A stretch of DNA of 36,615 nucleotides from Planctomycetota bacterium (GTDB taxonomy: Bacteria; Planctomycetota; Planctomycetia; Pirellulales; Pirellulaceae). The notes under the pieces are model-generated. The model did no database searches, was not told the origin of the DNA, and saw nothing but the letters and a program-made list of their open reading frames with translations. The stretch is from positions 1 to 36,615 of the forward strand of contig JAPOIJ010000028.1 of the NCBI GenBank assembly GCA_029979005.1. The letters run 5' to 3'. Shown here one piece after another: positions 8,331 to 17,639 of this stretch (its first letter is position 1; each line of letters starts with the position of its first letter). The position numbers and the translations under genes were made by a program.

Positions 8331-11300
8331 CTACTCGATTGGCGGCCGAGCTTGCCGAATGACAGCTCCTTGATTCTCGCTCATCATGAGGATTGAGAAC
8401 TTGACGATACCATCCAAACTGGTATTACTCTGCGAGACATAGTCAAATCGCCCACGAAGGTCGGTGTATCCATCTTTATGAAAGACCACTTCACCATTCC
8501 CTGACTTGGCATAAACCTTCACGTACGTCTTCGCAAGCGGCTTCCCAGTCGACGCTTCGCTGACCTTCAACTGTCCAAATTTTTCCACCAGTTGAATATC
8601 AAGCGAATGAGCAAAGTAAGGCATGGAACGGGTTTGATCTCCGCCCACCAACTCCACTAAGACATTTTTATTCTGCATCTTAGGCGGCAGTTCAAATTCG
8701 TGATTTCGCTTACCGCCCACTGGAGCAGTCGCATCACCATCCTTTTTATCCAACTCAATATTCTGTGAAAAATTGGGGCGAATCAAAGAAAATCCATCCA
8801 GATTATCCTGAGCAAACGGACTTCGACTGAACAACAGTTCAACGTCCATTTCGTATAAATTCACAGTCATTTCGTCGAGATTTTGGAAGTTGATTTTGGC
8901 AACCCCGCTTTCAACATTGAAATCAAAACTAGGCGCTCGATCGGCCATCTCAGTTTGCACTTCACCACTGTCTTTCGAATTGACCGTAATGGCAGACGCA
9001 CCGTTTATTTCATCGACCTGCGCGAGAATCTGTTTAAAACGGTTGGCCCACCTAGGAACAGGATGGTCCGCCCAAACCGCAGCCTTTTCAGCCGCTGATT
9101 TTGGATCGGCACGATACATATCGAGGTAAGCATCACAGTAATCATACTGAAGCTTCGAATCCAAATTTACTTTTGAGACCTTACCAAAATGCGACATCGC
9201 ATCTTCAATACGATCCTGCAGCAATAGGTAGTAAGTCAGAGCTAACTGGTCGTCATCTGTTAAGGTTCGACGATTGGAAAGCACCGTCAGTAAGCGATTG
9301 TATTGACTCGCAAATTCGGGATTCAGGATTTTCCGAGTCCCCCCTAACTGGTGCGCTCGTGCGTTGACCAATGGAGAATACTCCTTATGGGAGTACCAAT
9401 TTCGCTCAACTGGATCTATCGTTAGCAAATCCGATTGAAATGCCACTCCGCATTGACCAATCAGTTTGTTCGCATGCGATAAAAATTCTCTAATCCCACC
9501 TGAGTCATTATGTTTAACCGCATACGCCCACAGAACATTATCGTAAGCACACCGAGCACGAAGGGTCTCGATAGTTCTTTCAAAAAAGGCTTTATCCTTC
9601 ATTCGAAATGCGATGTCCGACAACTTAAGACGCAAAATATTTTCACGATTTAAAAAATCAATTACATCATCGTTTGTTCCATTCTGTGATACAAATTCCC
9701 ATGAAGTTTTATCAACCTCCGCTGGCTGATCGACCACCTTAAATGCAACCGGGTCGGCAACCGCAATGACCCTTTCTTTTGCCGAGACATGTGCCGGGTA
9801 GTGCTCAAAATCACCTGCCTCTGGAAAATAAAACGCATATTCAAACGTCGCGGTACTGAACGCTTCAAGACTCATTAGGACGGTTCTAGTTTCTCGCGAG
9901 CCACTCGATGTCATTGAACCACTCGGAATCTGCATTAATAATTCAACATTCATTGGTGTTGAAGTTGGATTAGTCAGAACCACCTGAGATCCATAAAGCG
10001 TATGCGCCAAGAAATCACCATTGACGAACTTATCAAAACGCACGCCGTTCTCGTATCGATAGCGATCATTCTTTTGAAAGAAATTTTCGCTTACAAGAAC
10101 CGTTGAGTTTCCTCGATCAAAAATAGCATCTTTCACTTGTTGATGTAAAACGATCGTTGGCCCAGCCGCTTTATAGGTCATCGTATTATTTACAAACTCA
10201 AACTTCTGCTCCGGCTCTTCAAACGGCAAATCGAGGACAGCCAACGCTAACATCATTTCAGTAAAATTCCGCGTGGACTCGGCAAAATAGGGCGAAAGAA
10301 ATACTCCATCTCGATGGCTTGCATAATCTCGCCAAAATCGATTGCTCGAAACCAATGCTGAATTTTGCGCTTTTGGGACTAACTCGTAATAGTTGTTTTC
10401 CATCCACTCCATCGTCGGCGCGACTCGGGTATACAGCCTGGCTGCGTTACTTCTGGCACGTGCAAGATCCTCAGACTGGTTAAACCACATTTTATCCATC
10501 AGCTGTTTTTCGAGTTGACGTTTTCCCCCAGCCTTGGATTTCTCCTTTTTGCCTGATTCCTCCTCGTCCATCTGGTCATCCTGCTCGAGATCAAAGGCAC
10601 CATTTAGTGACTCCGACTCAGCTTCGAAATCTACATCCGGACTTCGTGTTCTACCCAGGAACGATCTTCGGCCATCCGCCTTCCCTGAGCCCATGCCTCT
10701 ACCCATTTCCAGACCGCCACCACCGCCGCCAAAACCGCCGCCGCCCAGTCCGCCACTCGCCGTTGGTACCGGCCGATTCTCGGAATTTGCTAGGCTGGCC
10801 ATCCTGTCTTTTGCCTCATCCAATCCACGACTGCGAATCGAACTATCAAACAAACGATCCAACTCAGATCGTGGGGTTGGGTTTAAAAAATAGGTTTCGT
10901 CAATATTTCGGGTGATATCATCTTTTCGTTGCTCTAGTCGCTGTGAGAGCAATATTTTTTCGAAGGCATTTAGTCGCGAATACTCCCAAGGTTTCGCAAA
11001 TCGATTCAGATCCTCTTTCAGAAACCAAAGATCCATAAACGTGCGTTCTCGTTTATTTTTCAAAAACGGCAAAATTACAGATTCAAAGAATTCATAATCT
11101 TTCTTCATCAAGAAAAAATTAAGTTCGTGACATGCGAATTCGGAATAAAGACTCTGCTTTTCAATCGGCGTCTTTTTACTCCAAGCCAGAATAAAATCAA
11201 ACTTCGCCAAATTTGTTGCTGGATTCAGTGCGAGCATAAGCTGAAACGCGTCCCCCAGGTCATCAAACTGCTGGAATTTAGCGGATACTAAATCTTCGAT

Positions 11301-14300
11301 AACGAGTGTATCACCGGCCAACAATTTCTCCATCTGTTTCGATTGGGAGAAATGCTGAGCCGGGTCTAAGGCTTTCACTAAACGGGCATCCCGCGGAGCC
11401 AGCTCGCGAGCAGGGAAATCAACATTGCGCTGAACCGTCTCAAATACATTGACTGCAACAAATCGGAGATGCTGATTGGGCCCGAGTTTATCTCGATCAA
11501 TTGCGACAATCCCATTTTCGTTGGGACGCAGGTTAGCCAACAAGATGGAATCATCACCGAGATAGTCTAGATTTGCGAAATCGGCATCAGTTTCAGACTT
11601 CGCATCTTTACGTTCGGAGCGAGCTCCTGAGCCGCCAAGACCTCCCCCCACACCTCCAAAAGCTTCGCCAGCATTTGCAGTTTGTGCGTTATTGTCCGTC
11701 CCCTTCACCTCCCAGGGATTGAGAATTAAAGAAGGACGCTCCAACATATTACCGGGAAATTTCATCGCATATTTCCGATTTAAAATATATTGGTATTCAT
11801 CACCAATTATTCGTCCCTCTTTATATACGGACCGGCGATTGCCAGGCTGATATCCCCAGGGTTCCATATCTCCCACTCTCGAAAATTCGTCAAATGCATT
11901 GAAGGCAGCCTGATAACGATTAACAAACACATGTACTCTTGTGTACTTATTTGAATTTTCTAATTGGATTCGAATTTTCTCCTGATTCGAACTAATTCTC
12001 GAAATTTGAAGGGCAGGGGAGGTGCGATTTTCGAGATGACGTTTTTCACCAACAATCATATCCCCCGCTTCAACTCCCTTAACCACTCGAATTTTTAACG
12101 ACTGATAATTTCGACCGGATCGTTGGCGAGGGTAGGTCAATCGCAATTCGTAATCACCTCGGGGCAAATCAGCGATCCGAATCAGCCCGTTTTTAACTTT
12201 CACCAAATCAAACCAATCCTTTACAAAAGAATTGCGTCGAATTTCCAGCAGCGAGATAAAATTCCGATCAGCTTTTGTCACTTCAGCAGGGGCGGGCAAT
12301 GTAACCTCCTCACCTACCTGTACATGCATTGTCTGAACATAAGTTTGATCTTGAGTCCCAAGCGCCCATGTTTTTTCCTTGCTGCTGCCACGATTTTCAA
12401 CCGCCAGTTCCACGACTCCGGCAAGCCGTCCAAGCCCCACCAAACCGTCAGCATCAGATTGAAGATCCGCGATGACTGGATTCTTAAACTCACTTTTTGA
12501 AACTTTAATCCGCACGGGTTGCCCAGGTCGCCGCTCACCATTTTTTCCGAGAATCTCTAAAAAATAACCTGATTCTGTTGGCAACAAGTGCACATCTTCG
12601 ATCGTGTCTGATTTATCAATTCCATTAAACTGATAACTCCGCACGGCCGTCATCCGCCGAGACTTATTCTCACTAACAACTTCTAGATCCGCGGAGAGTT
12701 CGAGGGAAACGGAACTCAAACGGGGTGGAACAACGAACTCACAAACGGTTTCCACTGCCTCACTGAGCTCTAAACCGTCTATTACTTTTTTGGTTGCAAT
12801 CCCATCTAGATCTGTGGCCGTAACGACTAACTTCGGGGATTCAAGCATGGAGACTGGCACCGGGTTTCCACCCACAATTTTCAGCGAAGGGCGGATTAAC
12901 ACCTTGGCTTTGTTGCTTCGTGTCAAACTCTCCCGGTCTAAATAAATAGCTGCTTCAAATTGATAATTCTCTCCCACGTGGTTGAAAGGGCGGAGAGAAC
13001 TGAAGTCTCCCTGCGTCACCACCGCCTTCGCAATACCGGGTTGGGTCGAAAACGGGAGCATAATTTTCCCGTCGTCATCGTGTTCATAAAGAGAGCCATC
13101 CACCCATAAGTCAGCATCTTTGACAACCTTGCCAGATTCATCCGTCACGGTAAATTGCTGGCCTAAAGGAGTCACCGAAGCCGAGAAATGCAGACGCCCC
13201 TTACGGATTAGTGCCCGACTGCTTTTTCCCTGAGCAATAAAATCCACGACATAGACACCTCGCTTCTGCATTTGCGGAAACTTGAATTCACGCCGTTGTC
13301 GAATTGCGGGAGGAGATTGATACGAAAAAGTCTCCTCATAATTTGGTACCAATCCATCAAGATTAATATCTGTATCTACTTCCTTCCCGTTGGTCCGATA
13401 GTAATTCCCCGTGTTAATTTCGAAGATCTTTACGATCAACTTGGGGACGTTCTTTAGATGCAACGACAACGAGACATCGTCATTCACAGAAAACTGTTCT
13501 TTATTATCGGCCGCAAATTCAATATCCACCCGCTCGAGAATCTGTTTGTACTGATCTGGAGAAAGCTGGGACGCCCATTGTTCGGCATCGCCGATCCCAT
13601 TAAGAATTTTCACCATGGCAAATTGTTGCCCGAGAAAAGTCTCTCGCACGTAGGGGGTAAATTTCGAGACCCCCTCAGCGTCTCGCAAAAAATGGTGCAA
13701 GTAATCCTTAACTAAACCTTGATCATCCGTTACCGGCGGCAACATAATCCGATCCGAGTAGTTGGCCCGCAAATTCGCGATGGTCTGGCTCTTTTTATTT
13801 TTCAAAAGGACTGGATTGATATAAGCGACACTTTTTGGGAGCTTAAGGTACTCCACAAACAAGTCCAAGTCATATTTCCCCTCGCTCCGATCAAGCTCGA
13901 GTAGACGATACAGTACGCAAGCTTTGAGCGAGTTAAAATTAGCATTGAGAGGCGTTACAAAACTCCTCAACCGCTCCAAATACTTCCGATGCTCTGACGG
14001 ATCCGTTGTCCAATCTACATCTTCAGAAGGGTAGAGTTTTTTTAAATAGATATCGACAAAACGATCGATTGTTTTCGATTTTGGATACCGCTTGGCAAGT
14101 TCATCCATTTGCTCAAGCGTGAGCATTTGATGAATACGCATTGAGCCAAATCCTTCGCTGTACCGTTCGGTCAAATCCGCAGCAATCAATTCAACTAAAT
14201 TTGGAAAATCCGGATACTGCAAACGCTTAAGTAGATCTCGCCGTTTGGCTGCGTCCAATTGACTTGGAGACAGCAACCTCAAACCTCGCTCTGTAAATCC

Positions 14301-14786
14301 GCCAGTCAGCTTGGATGACTTTAAGGCCGACTGAATCATCCGGTCATTAGAGATTAGTTTTTGATCAAACTCAGTTGGGAAATTCTGTTCCGCCTGCGGC
14401 AATCTTTGCCGGTGTGCAAAATAGAGATTCAATTCCTTAGTAAGGAAATCTAGCGTTTCTTGCGGGTTACTGTTGTATCTTAAAAGAGCCTGGCGATTCC
14501 GTATCACTCGGTAATTCGGTTGTTCACCGAGCCGCTTTCTCCATTTATCGAGGATCTCATCAACCTTTTCATACTGTTCAAGGTTTTGAAAATGGAGTGC
14601 ATGGAAATAATAATAATCACTCGTGCCTGGTACCATTTTTTTCAAGACGGACTCACGGTCCGAGGACAGCACGAAATCTTCAAGAACGCCTAACTCTTGG
14701 CCAAACAGTTTCTTTTCGCCTGACGACGTTAGGAGGCCGATGAACACTGACAATACTAACGCGCTCTTAGTTAACCATCGCAGCAT
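8331..14786 (-). CDS. Giant exported macroglobulin-like protein with glycine-rich linkers
   Basis: 2151 residues from the ATG at 14786. The frame extends five codons to an ATG at 14801, but GGGAG lies six bases before 14786 and the signal peptide (MLRWLTKSALVLSVFIG, small residues after it) begins there. Residues about 30-430 look alpha-helical and repeat-like. About 430-1000 read as consecutive beta-sandwich domains, with segments such as VYVVDFIAQGKSSR and AAIYLDRESL that recall the MG domains of alpha-2-macroglobulins. No GCGEQ thioester is present. Two glycine-rich linkers occur near residues 1045 and 1355, and an acidic/lysine-rich segment lies near 1405-1430. A second macroglobulin-like and helical half follows, and the C-terminus has another beta-sandwich (about 2070-2140). 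It is probably extracytoplasmic. The function is unknown, and the macroglobulin relation is inferred. Confidence 0.85.
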   Translation of the reverse strand: MLRWLTKSALVLSVFIGLLTSSGEKKLFGQELGVLEDFVLSSDRESVLKKMVPGTSDYYYFHALHFQNLEQYEKVDEILDKWRKRLGEQPNYRVIRNRQALLRYNSNPQETLDFLTKELNLYFAHRQRLPQAEQNFPTEFDQKLISNDRMIQSALKSSKLTGGFTERGLRLLSPSQLDAAKRRDLLKRLQYPDFPNLVELIAADLTERYSEGFGSMRIHQMLTLEQMDELAKRYPKSKTIDRFVDIYLKKLYPSEDVDWTTDPSEHRKYLERLRSFVTPLNANFNSLKACVLYRLLELDRSEGKYDLDLFVEYLKLPKSVAYINPVLLKNKKSQTIANLRANYSDRIMLPPVTDDQGLVKDYLHHFLRDAEGVSKFTPYVRETFLGQQFAMVKILNGIGDAEQWASQLSPDQYKQILERVDIEFAADNKEQFSVNDDVSLSLHLKNVPKLIVKIFEINTGNYYRTNGKEVDTDINLDGLVPNYEETFSYQSPPAIRQRREFKFPQMQKRGVYVVDFIAQGKSSRALIRKGRLHFSASVTPLGQQFTVTDESGKVVKDADLWVDGSLYEHDDDGKIMLPFSTQPGIAKAVVTQGDFSSLRPFNHVGENYQFEAAIYLDRESLTRSNKAKVLIRPSLKIVGGNPVPVSMLESPKLVVTATDLDGIATKKVIDGLELSEAVETVCEFVVPPRLSSVSLELSADLEVVSENKSRRMTAVRSYQFNGIDKSDTIEDVHLLPTESGYFLEILGKNGERRPGQPVRIKVSKSEFKNPVIADLQSDADGLVGLGRLAGVVELAVENRGSSKEKTWALGTQDQTYVQTMHVQVGEEVTLPAPAEVTKADRNFISLLEIRRNSFVKDWFDLVKVKNGLIRIADLPRGDYELRLTYPRQRSGRNYQSLKIRVVKGVEAGDMIVGEKRHLENRTSPALQISRISSNQEKIRIQLENSNKYTRVHVFVNRYQAAFNAFDEFSRVGDMEPWGYQPGNRRSVYKEGRIIGDEYQYILNRKYAMKFPGNMLERPSLILNPWEVKGTDNNAQTANAGEAFGGVGGGLGGSGARSERKDAKSETDADFANLDYLGDDSILLANLRPNENGIVAIDRDKLGPNQHLRFVAVNVFETVQRNVDFPARELAPRDARLVKALDPAQHFSQSKQMEKLLAGDTLVIEDLVSAKFQQFDDLGDAFQLMLALNPATNLAKFDFILAWSKKTPIEKQSLYSEFACHELNFFLMKKDYEFFESVILPFLKNKRERTFMDLWFLKEDLNRFAKPWEYSRLNAFEKILLSQRLEQRKDDITRNIDETYFLNPTPRSELDRLFDSSIRSRGLDEAKDRMASLANSENRPVPTASGGLGGGGFGGGGGGLEMGRGMGSGKADGRRSFLGRTRSPDVDFEAESESLNGAFDLEQDDQMDEEESGKKEKSKAGGKRQLEKQLMDKMWFNQSEDLARARSNAARLYTRVAPTMEWMENNYYELVPKAQNSALVSSNRFWRDYASHRDGVFLSPYFAESTRNFTEMMLALAVLDLPFEEPEQKFEFVNNTMTYKAAGPTIVLHQQVKDAIFDRGNSTVLVSENFFQKNDRYRYENGVRFDKFVNGDFLAHTLYGSQVVLTNPTSTPMNVELLMQIPSGSMTSSGSRETRTVLMSLEAFSTATFEYAFYFPEAGDFEHYPAHVSAKERVIAVADPVAFKVVDQPAEVDKTSWEFVSQNGTNDDVIDFLNRENILRLKLSDIAFRMKDKAFFERTIETLRARCAYDNVLWAYAVKHNDSGGIREFLSHANKLIGQCGVAFQSDLLTIDPVERNWYSHKEYSPLVNARAHQLGGTRKILNPEFASQYNRLLTVLSNRRTLTDDDQLALTYYLLLQDRIEDAMSHFGKVSKVNLDSKLQYDYCDAYLDMYRADPKSAAEKAAVWADHPVPRWANRFKQILAQVDEINGASAITVNSKDSGEVQTEMADRAPSFDFNVESGVAKINFQNLDEMTVNLYEMDVELLFSRSPFAQDNLDGFSLIRPNFSQNIELDKKDGDATAPVGGKRNHEFELPPKMQNKNVLVELVGGDQTRSMPYFAHSLDIQLVEKFGQLKVSEASTGKPLAKTYVKVYAKSGNGEVVFHKDGYTDLRGRFDYVSQSNTSLDGIVKFSILMMSENQGAVIRQARPPIE

Positions 14787-14792
14787 GCTGAA

Positions 14793-14797
14793 CTCCC
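14793..14797 (-). promoter_or_regulatory. SD site that fixes the start of the giant gene
   Basis: GGGAG on the minus strand sits six bases before the ATG at 14786 and inside the first five codons of the longer reading. No SD precedes the outer ATG at 14801. The hydrophobic signal peptide also begins at the inner ATG. Confidence 0.6.
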
Positions 14798-14801
14798 ACA
14801 T

Positions 14802-15061
14802 TTGATTCTTTAGAATTCGTCAGTCTCTAACCTTACTCAGATCCTCTGACGCACCATCGGGTTCTACTTACTTATATACGCAAAACCCGCAAACCGTTAA
14901 GAATCCTAGATTCTTCAACGATCAATTCAACTTTTGACTCAGAGATTCACGTATGAATCTTAATTTTGTTAGGATATTTGTTGGTTTTTCACCCAAAACG
15001 GCTTAATCACCGTAAAAAGTAAAGCAATCTCTGCTCAACCTAGCCAGCCAAGGGGAATAAA
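14802..15061. other. Divergent intergenic region with three AGATTC-type palindromes
   Basis: No gene is seen. Three inverted repeats share an ATTC/GAAT core: ATTCT-TT-AGAAT (14805-14816), AAGAATC-CTA-GATTCTT (14899-14915) and AGATTCA-CGTA-TGAATCT (14943-14960). They lie between the divergent starts of the giant gene and the 15062 gene and may be regulator-binding sites. No convincing sigma70 promoter could be fixed. Confidence 0.4.
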
Positions 15062-15556
15062 ATGCTCTCTCGCAACCTCGATAGCCTCACCCCACTTGCC
15101 ACCTCGTGGGACGATCTCGCCTTTGGAGCCCCCACCATTATTGGCTTTTCGGAATTGTGCCGACACAGGATCGCCTCCTCGCTTCTCGAAACCGATGCGG
15201 CAGTTGACCTTAACCAAGTGCTTTCGATCGAAGCCAAAACGATTCTTTCGGCGGCTGGCAAACGCGGTACCATCGAAATTCGGGCGAACAAAGATTCATT
15301 CAACTCAGCTGAACGATTCCTAGCGGTTTGCGTCGAGTATGAGCTTGAAAAACGTCTACTTTTTCTACAAAAAGAGAACCCGGAACAGACAGTCAAATTC
15401 TTAGAGGGCTTTCGCCAACTCTGCCAATATGGCCTCGTCCTTCACCACCTCCAACGCGACTTTTCCCTGTCAGCTGCAGGCTTTGAATTCGCCAAATCGC
15501 TCAATGCAGAGGATTACGAATCAAGCTTAAGATTCGCATGTGAAATTGAACATTAA
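15062..15556 (+). CDS. Hypothetical 164-residue protein
   Basis: I do not recognise a family. The ATG is preceded by a strong SD, AAGGGG, six bases upstream, which argues that it is real. The protein has no signal peptide or membrane segment. It looks mostly alpha-helical, with a leucine-rich amphipathic C-terminal half (VCVEYELEKRLLFLQKE, then GFRQLCQYGLVLHHLQRDF) suggestive of a helical bundle or protein interaction. Three cysteines are scattered without a CxxC pattern. It is convergent with rplQ, and the hairpin at 15597-15629 lies 40 bp downstream and could serve both. It may belong to a lineage-restricted planctomycete family. Confidence 0.7.
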   Translation: MLSRNLDSLTPLATSWDDLAFGAPTIIGFSELCRHRIASSLLETDAAVDLNQVLSIEAKTILSAAGKRGTIEIRANKDSFNSAERFLAVCVEYELEKRLLFLQKENPEQTVKFLEGFRQLCQYGLVLHHLQRDFSLSAAGFEFAKSLNAEDYESSLRFACEIEH

Positions 15557-15592
15557 TTCGCTTCACTGCAGCCGCACCTTTGATTCAGGCAC

Positions 15593-15629
15593 AAAAAAAG
15601 CCCGCTGCGTTTTAAAAACAGCGGGCTTT
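15593..15629 (-). terminator. Intrinsic terminator of the ribosomal protein operon
   Basis: An 11-bp perfect stem, AAAGCCCGCTG (15597-15607) with CAGCGGGCTTT (15619-15629), encloses an 11-nt AT-rich loop. On the minus strand the stem is followed by seven Ts (complement of 15593-15599), 18 bp after the rplQ stop. On the plus strand it may weakly terminate the 15062-15556 gene. Confidence 0.9.
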
Positions 15630-15647
15630 GAAATGACAGTCGTTTTT

Positions 15648-16364
15648 TTACTCTTCTTCGCTGGTTGCCGCTTCGGCTTCGCCACCTTCAGCAACTGGCT
15701 CGTCGTCTACTGGTGTTTCAGTTTCAGCTTCAGCTTCAGCAACTTGTTCATCTTCAACTTCAACGTCGTCGTCCACAAAGGCTGGTTTCTGGCTGACTTG
15801 AGAAACACGATCGTGCACGCCTACGAACTCAAGAATCGCCTGAGTTCCAGCATCACCCAATCGCGGCTTTGCCAGTCGGAGAACTCGTGTGTAACCACCG
15901 GGACGATCAACAAAGCGATGGGCAACGTCATCGAACAGAATTTCCACTGCTTCTTTATCACGCAGCATTGCGAATACGCGACGCCGGGCGTTGACCGCTG
16001 GAGCCATTGCCGCAACCCATTTTTGCCAGTTCTCACTCTCTCGCCATTGCTTCCACGCTTCCGTGTTTCGCTCTGCGTCGGTTGCAAATTCTTCCGCTGC
16101 TTCCTCGTGAGGAATTGCATTCTTGGCAATTGTGATGCACTTCTCAACAAGTGGTTTAACCTCTTTTGCTTTTTGGATGGTCGTTACGACTCGCCCCTTA
16201 AAACGCGGAGGATTAACCACAGATTTGCCATCAGCCATGGTCAAACCTTCGTAATATGACTCGTCTCGTTCGGTTAAAAACAAGCCAGTCGCGAGGTTTC
16301 GAAGCATTGCTTTGCGATGACTGGAAGACCGCCCCAAGCGTCTTCCCTTTTTCTTATGTCTCAT
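15648..16364 (-). CDS. rplQ: 50S ribosomal protein L17, enlarged
   Basis: L17 is recognised from MRHKKKGRRLGRSSSHRKAM at the start, TIQKAKEVKPLVEKCITIAK (62-81), NARRRVFAMLRDKEAVEILF (125-144) and RPGGYTRVLRLAKPRLGD (154-171). It has 238 residues against about 120-130 in most bacteria. Three additions explain this: about 25-30 residues at 29-58, about 40 residues at 84-124 (acidic then Trp-rich), and an acidic Glu/Ala/Val tail from about 196 to 238. The conserved rRNA-binding blocks are intact. It is the last gene of the operon, 120 bp after rpoA, and is followed by an intrinsic terminator. Confidence 0.95.
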   Translation of the reverse strand: MRHKKKGRRLGRSSSHRKAMLRNLATGLFLTERDESYYEGLTMADGKSVVNPPRFKGRVVTTIQKAKEVKPLVEKCITIAKNAIPHEEAAEEFATDAERNTEAWKQWRESENWQKWVAAMAPAVNARRRVFAMLRDKEAVEILFDDVAHRFVDRPGGYTRVLRLAKPRLGDAGTQAILEFVGVHDRVSQVSQKPAFVDDDVEVEDEQVAEAEAETETPVDDEPVAEGGEAEAATSEEE

Positions 16365-16412
16365 TGGTACACCAAAAGGTCTGTTGTCAAATTTTTTCTA
16401 TGATTGCTCTTC

Positions 16413-16440
16413 AGCTAGAGGCGCCAACTACGCTCTAGCT
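16413..16440. repeat. Inverted repeat between rpoA and rplQ
   Basis: AGCTAGAG (16413-16420) and CTCTAGCT (16433-16440) form a perfect 8-bp stem around a 12-nt loop. With no T-tract, it could be an mRNA processing or stability element that uncouples rplQ from rpoA expression. Confidence 0.4.
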
Positions 16441-16484
16441 CTAAATACGACTCGCCAATACGCGGCAAGCCACCCAAGTATCGT

Positions 16485-17474
16485 CTATGAAATCTGTGGT
16501 GCCGGAGGAACCTTCATTCCTAAATGAAGCCCCAACTCGCTCAACAACTGCCGGACTTCTACCAGCGTCGTTTCACCAAAGTTTCGGATTTCCATCAACT
16601 GATCTTCATTCCGCTGAACCAAATCTCGCACGACACCGATACCGGCATACTCAAGACAGTTACTGGCTCGCACTGAAAATCGCAATTCTGAAATCGGCAT
16701 GTTCAACTTTGCTTCCAGAGCCGCATCAATGCCACCCTTGCTGCGCGGCTGTGAATGAACCTGTGCACCCAACTCCGAATACTGAACGAATGGATTAAGG
16801 TGCTTCCGCGTAATTTTTGCGGCCTCAACAACAGCCATTTCAGGATGAATCGATCCGTTGGTCCAGACTTCCAATGTTAACTTGTCGTAGTTTGTCTTCT
16901 GACCAACACGAGTCTCTTCGACATCGTAGCGAACCCGGGTTACTGGACTGTAAACCGCGTCAATTGGGATAATTCCAACTTCGTGATCGCGGCCACTATG
17001 CTCTGTCGCCGGCACATAACCACGGCCATTCTCAACGACCATTTCCATCATAAACGGAACATCATCAGTGAGAGTCACCAAGGTGTGATCAGCGTTGATA
17101 ATTTCCACATCACCGCCGGTCTGGATATCAGCACCGGTGATCGGACCAGCAGTGCTTTTCTCGATCGTAATGACTTTCATTTGATCGGTGTGATTTTTGA
17201 CAATCAACGATTTTACATTCAACACGATATCCGTAACGTCTTCGAGAACGCCGGGGATCGAGGAAAATTCGTGGTTTGCACCGCGGATTTTCAATTGAGT
17301 GATCGCGCTGCCTTCGAGACTCGAGAGTAATACGCGACGAAGACTGTTTCCGATCGTCGTCCCAAATCCCCGCTCGAAAGGTTCAGCCATGAACTTTCCG
17401 TAAGTGTCTGTAAGAGTCTTACGATCGCAATCTACAACGCTTGGTAATTCCAAACCGCGCCAACGAACGTGCAT
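16485..17474 (-). CDS. rpoA: DNA-directed RNA polymerase subunit alpha
   Basis: Full-length alpha subunit of 329 residues. The N-terminal assembly domain carries the signature [20 protein letters not shown] and the dimerisation and beta/beta'-binding region, including [13 protein letters not shown] and [15 protein letters not shown] flexible linker around 235-255 leads to the C-terminal DNA- and activator-binding domain, with [35 protein letters not shown] and LGLHLGM. The ATG has an SD GGAG seven bases upstream. It lies between rpsK and rplQ, the usual bacterial order except that rpsD (S4) is missing. Confidence 0.98.
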   Translation of the reverse strand: MHVRWRGLELPSVVDCDRKTLTDTYGKFMAEPFERGFGTTIGNSLRRVLLSSLEGSAITQLKIRGANHEFSSIPGVLEDVTDIVLNVKSLIVKNHTDQMKVITIEKSTAGPITGADIQTGGDVEIINADHTLVTLTDDVPFMMEMVVENGRGYVPATEHSGRDHEVGIIPIDAVYSPVTRVRYDVEETRVGQKTNYDKLTLEVWTNGSIHPEMAVVEAAKITRKHLNPFVQYSELGAQVHSQPRSKGGIDAALEAKLNMPISELRFSVRASNCLEYAGIGVVRDLVQRNEDQLMEIRNFGETTLVEVRQLLSELGLHLGMKVPPAPQIS

Positions 17475-17639
17475 TGAGGATCTCCGTTAAAAGGTCAATC
17501 TTGAATCACTCGCATTCGAGATTGTAATTTCTGTGAATTAAATAAGCTGAAAGTTTTTTGCCCGTCTCAATGCTCACCCATCGAGAAACAGATAAGCCAA
17601 GGCATTCGCAGGCCAAACAAGCCAGCGAAATCAACCAGA

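Noticed and set aside
10534-10915. Plus-strand frames of about 100-119 codons opposite the giant gene, proline-rich.
   Set aside because: The proline runs are the reverse complement of the glycine-rich linker codons of the giant protein.
8331-14786. Thioester-containing alpha-2-macroglobulin.
   Set aside because: No GCGEQ motif is present; the GQCG stretch near the C-terminal third does not fit.
15540-16259. A 239-codon plus-strand frame antisense to rplQ.
   Set aside because: It lies opposite the clear L17 gene, starts inside the previous gene, crosses the intrinsic terminator, and its translation is Phe/Cys-rich in the way of antisense frames.
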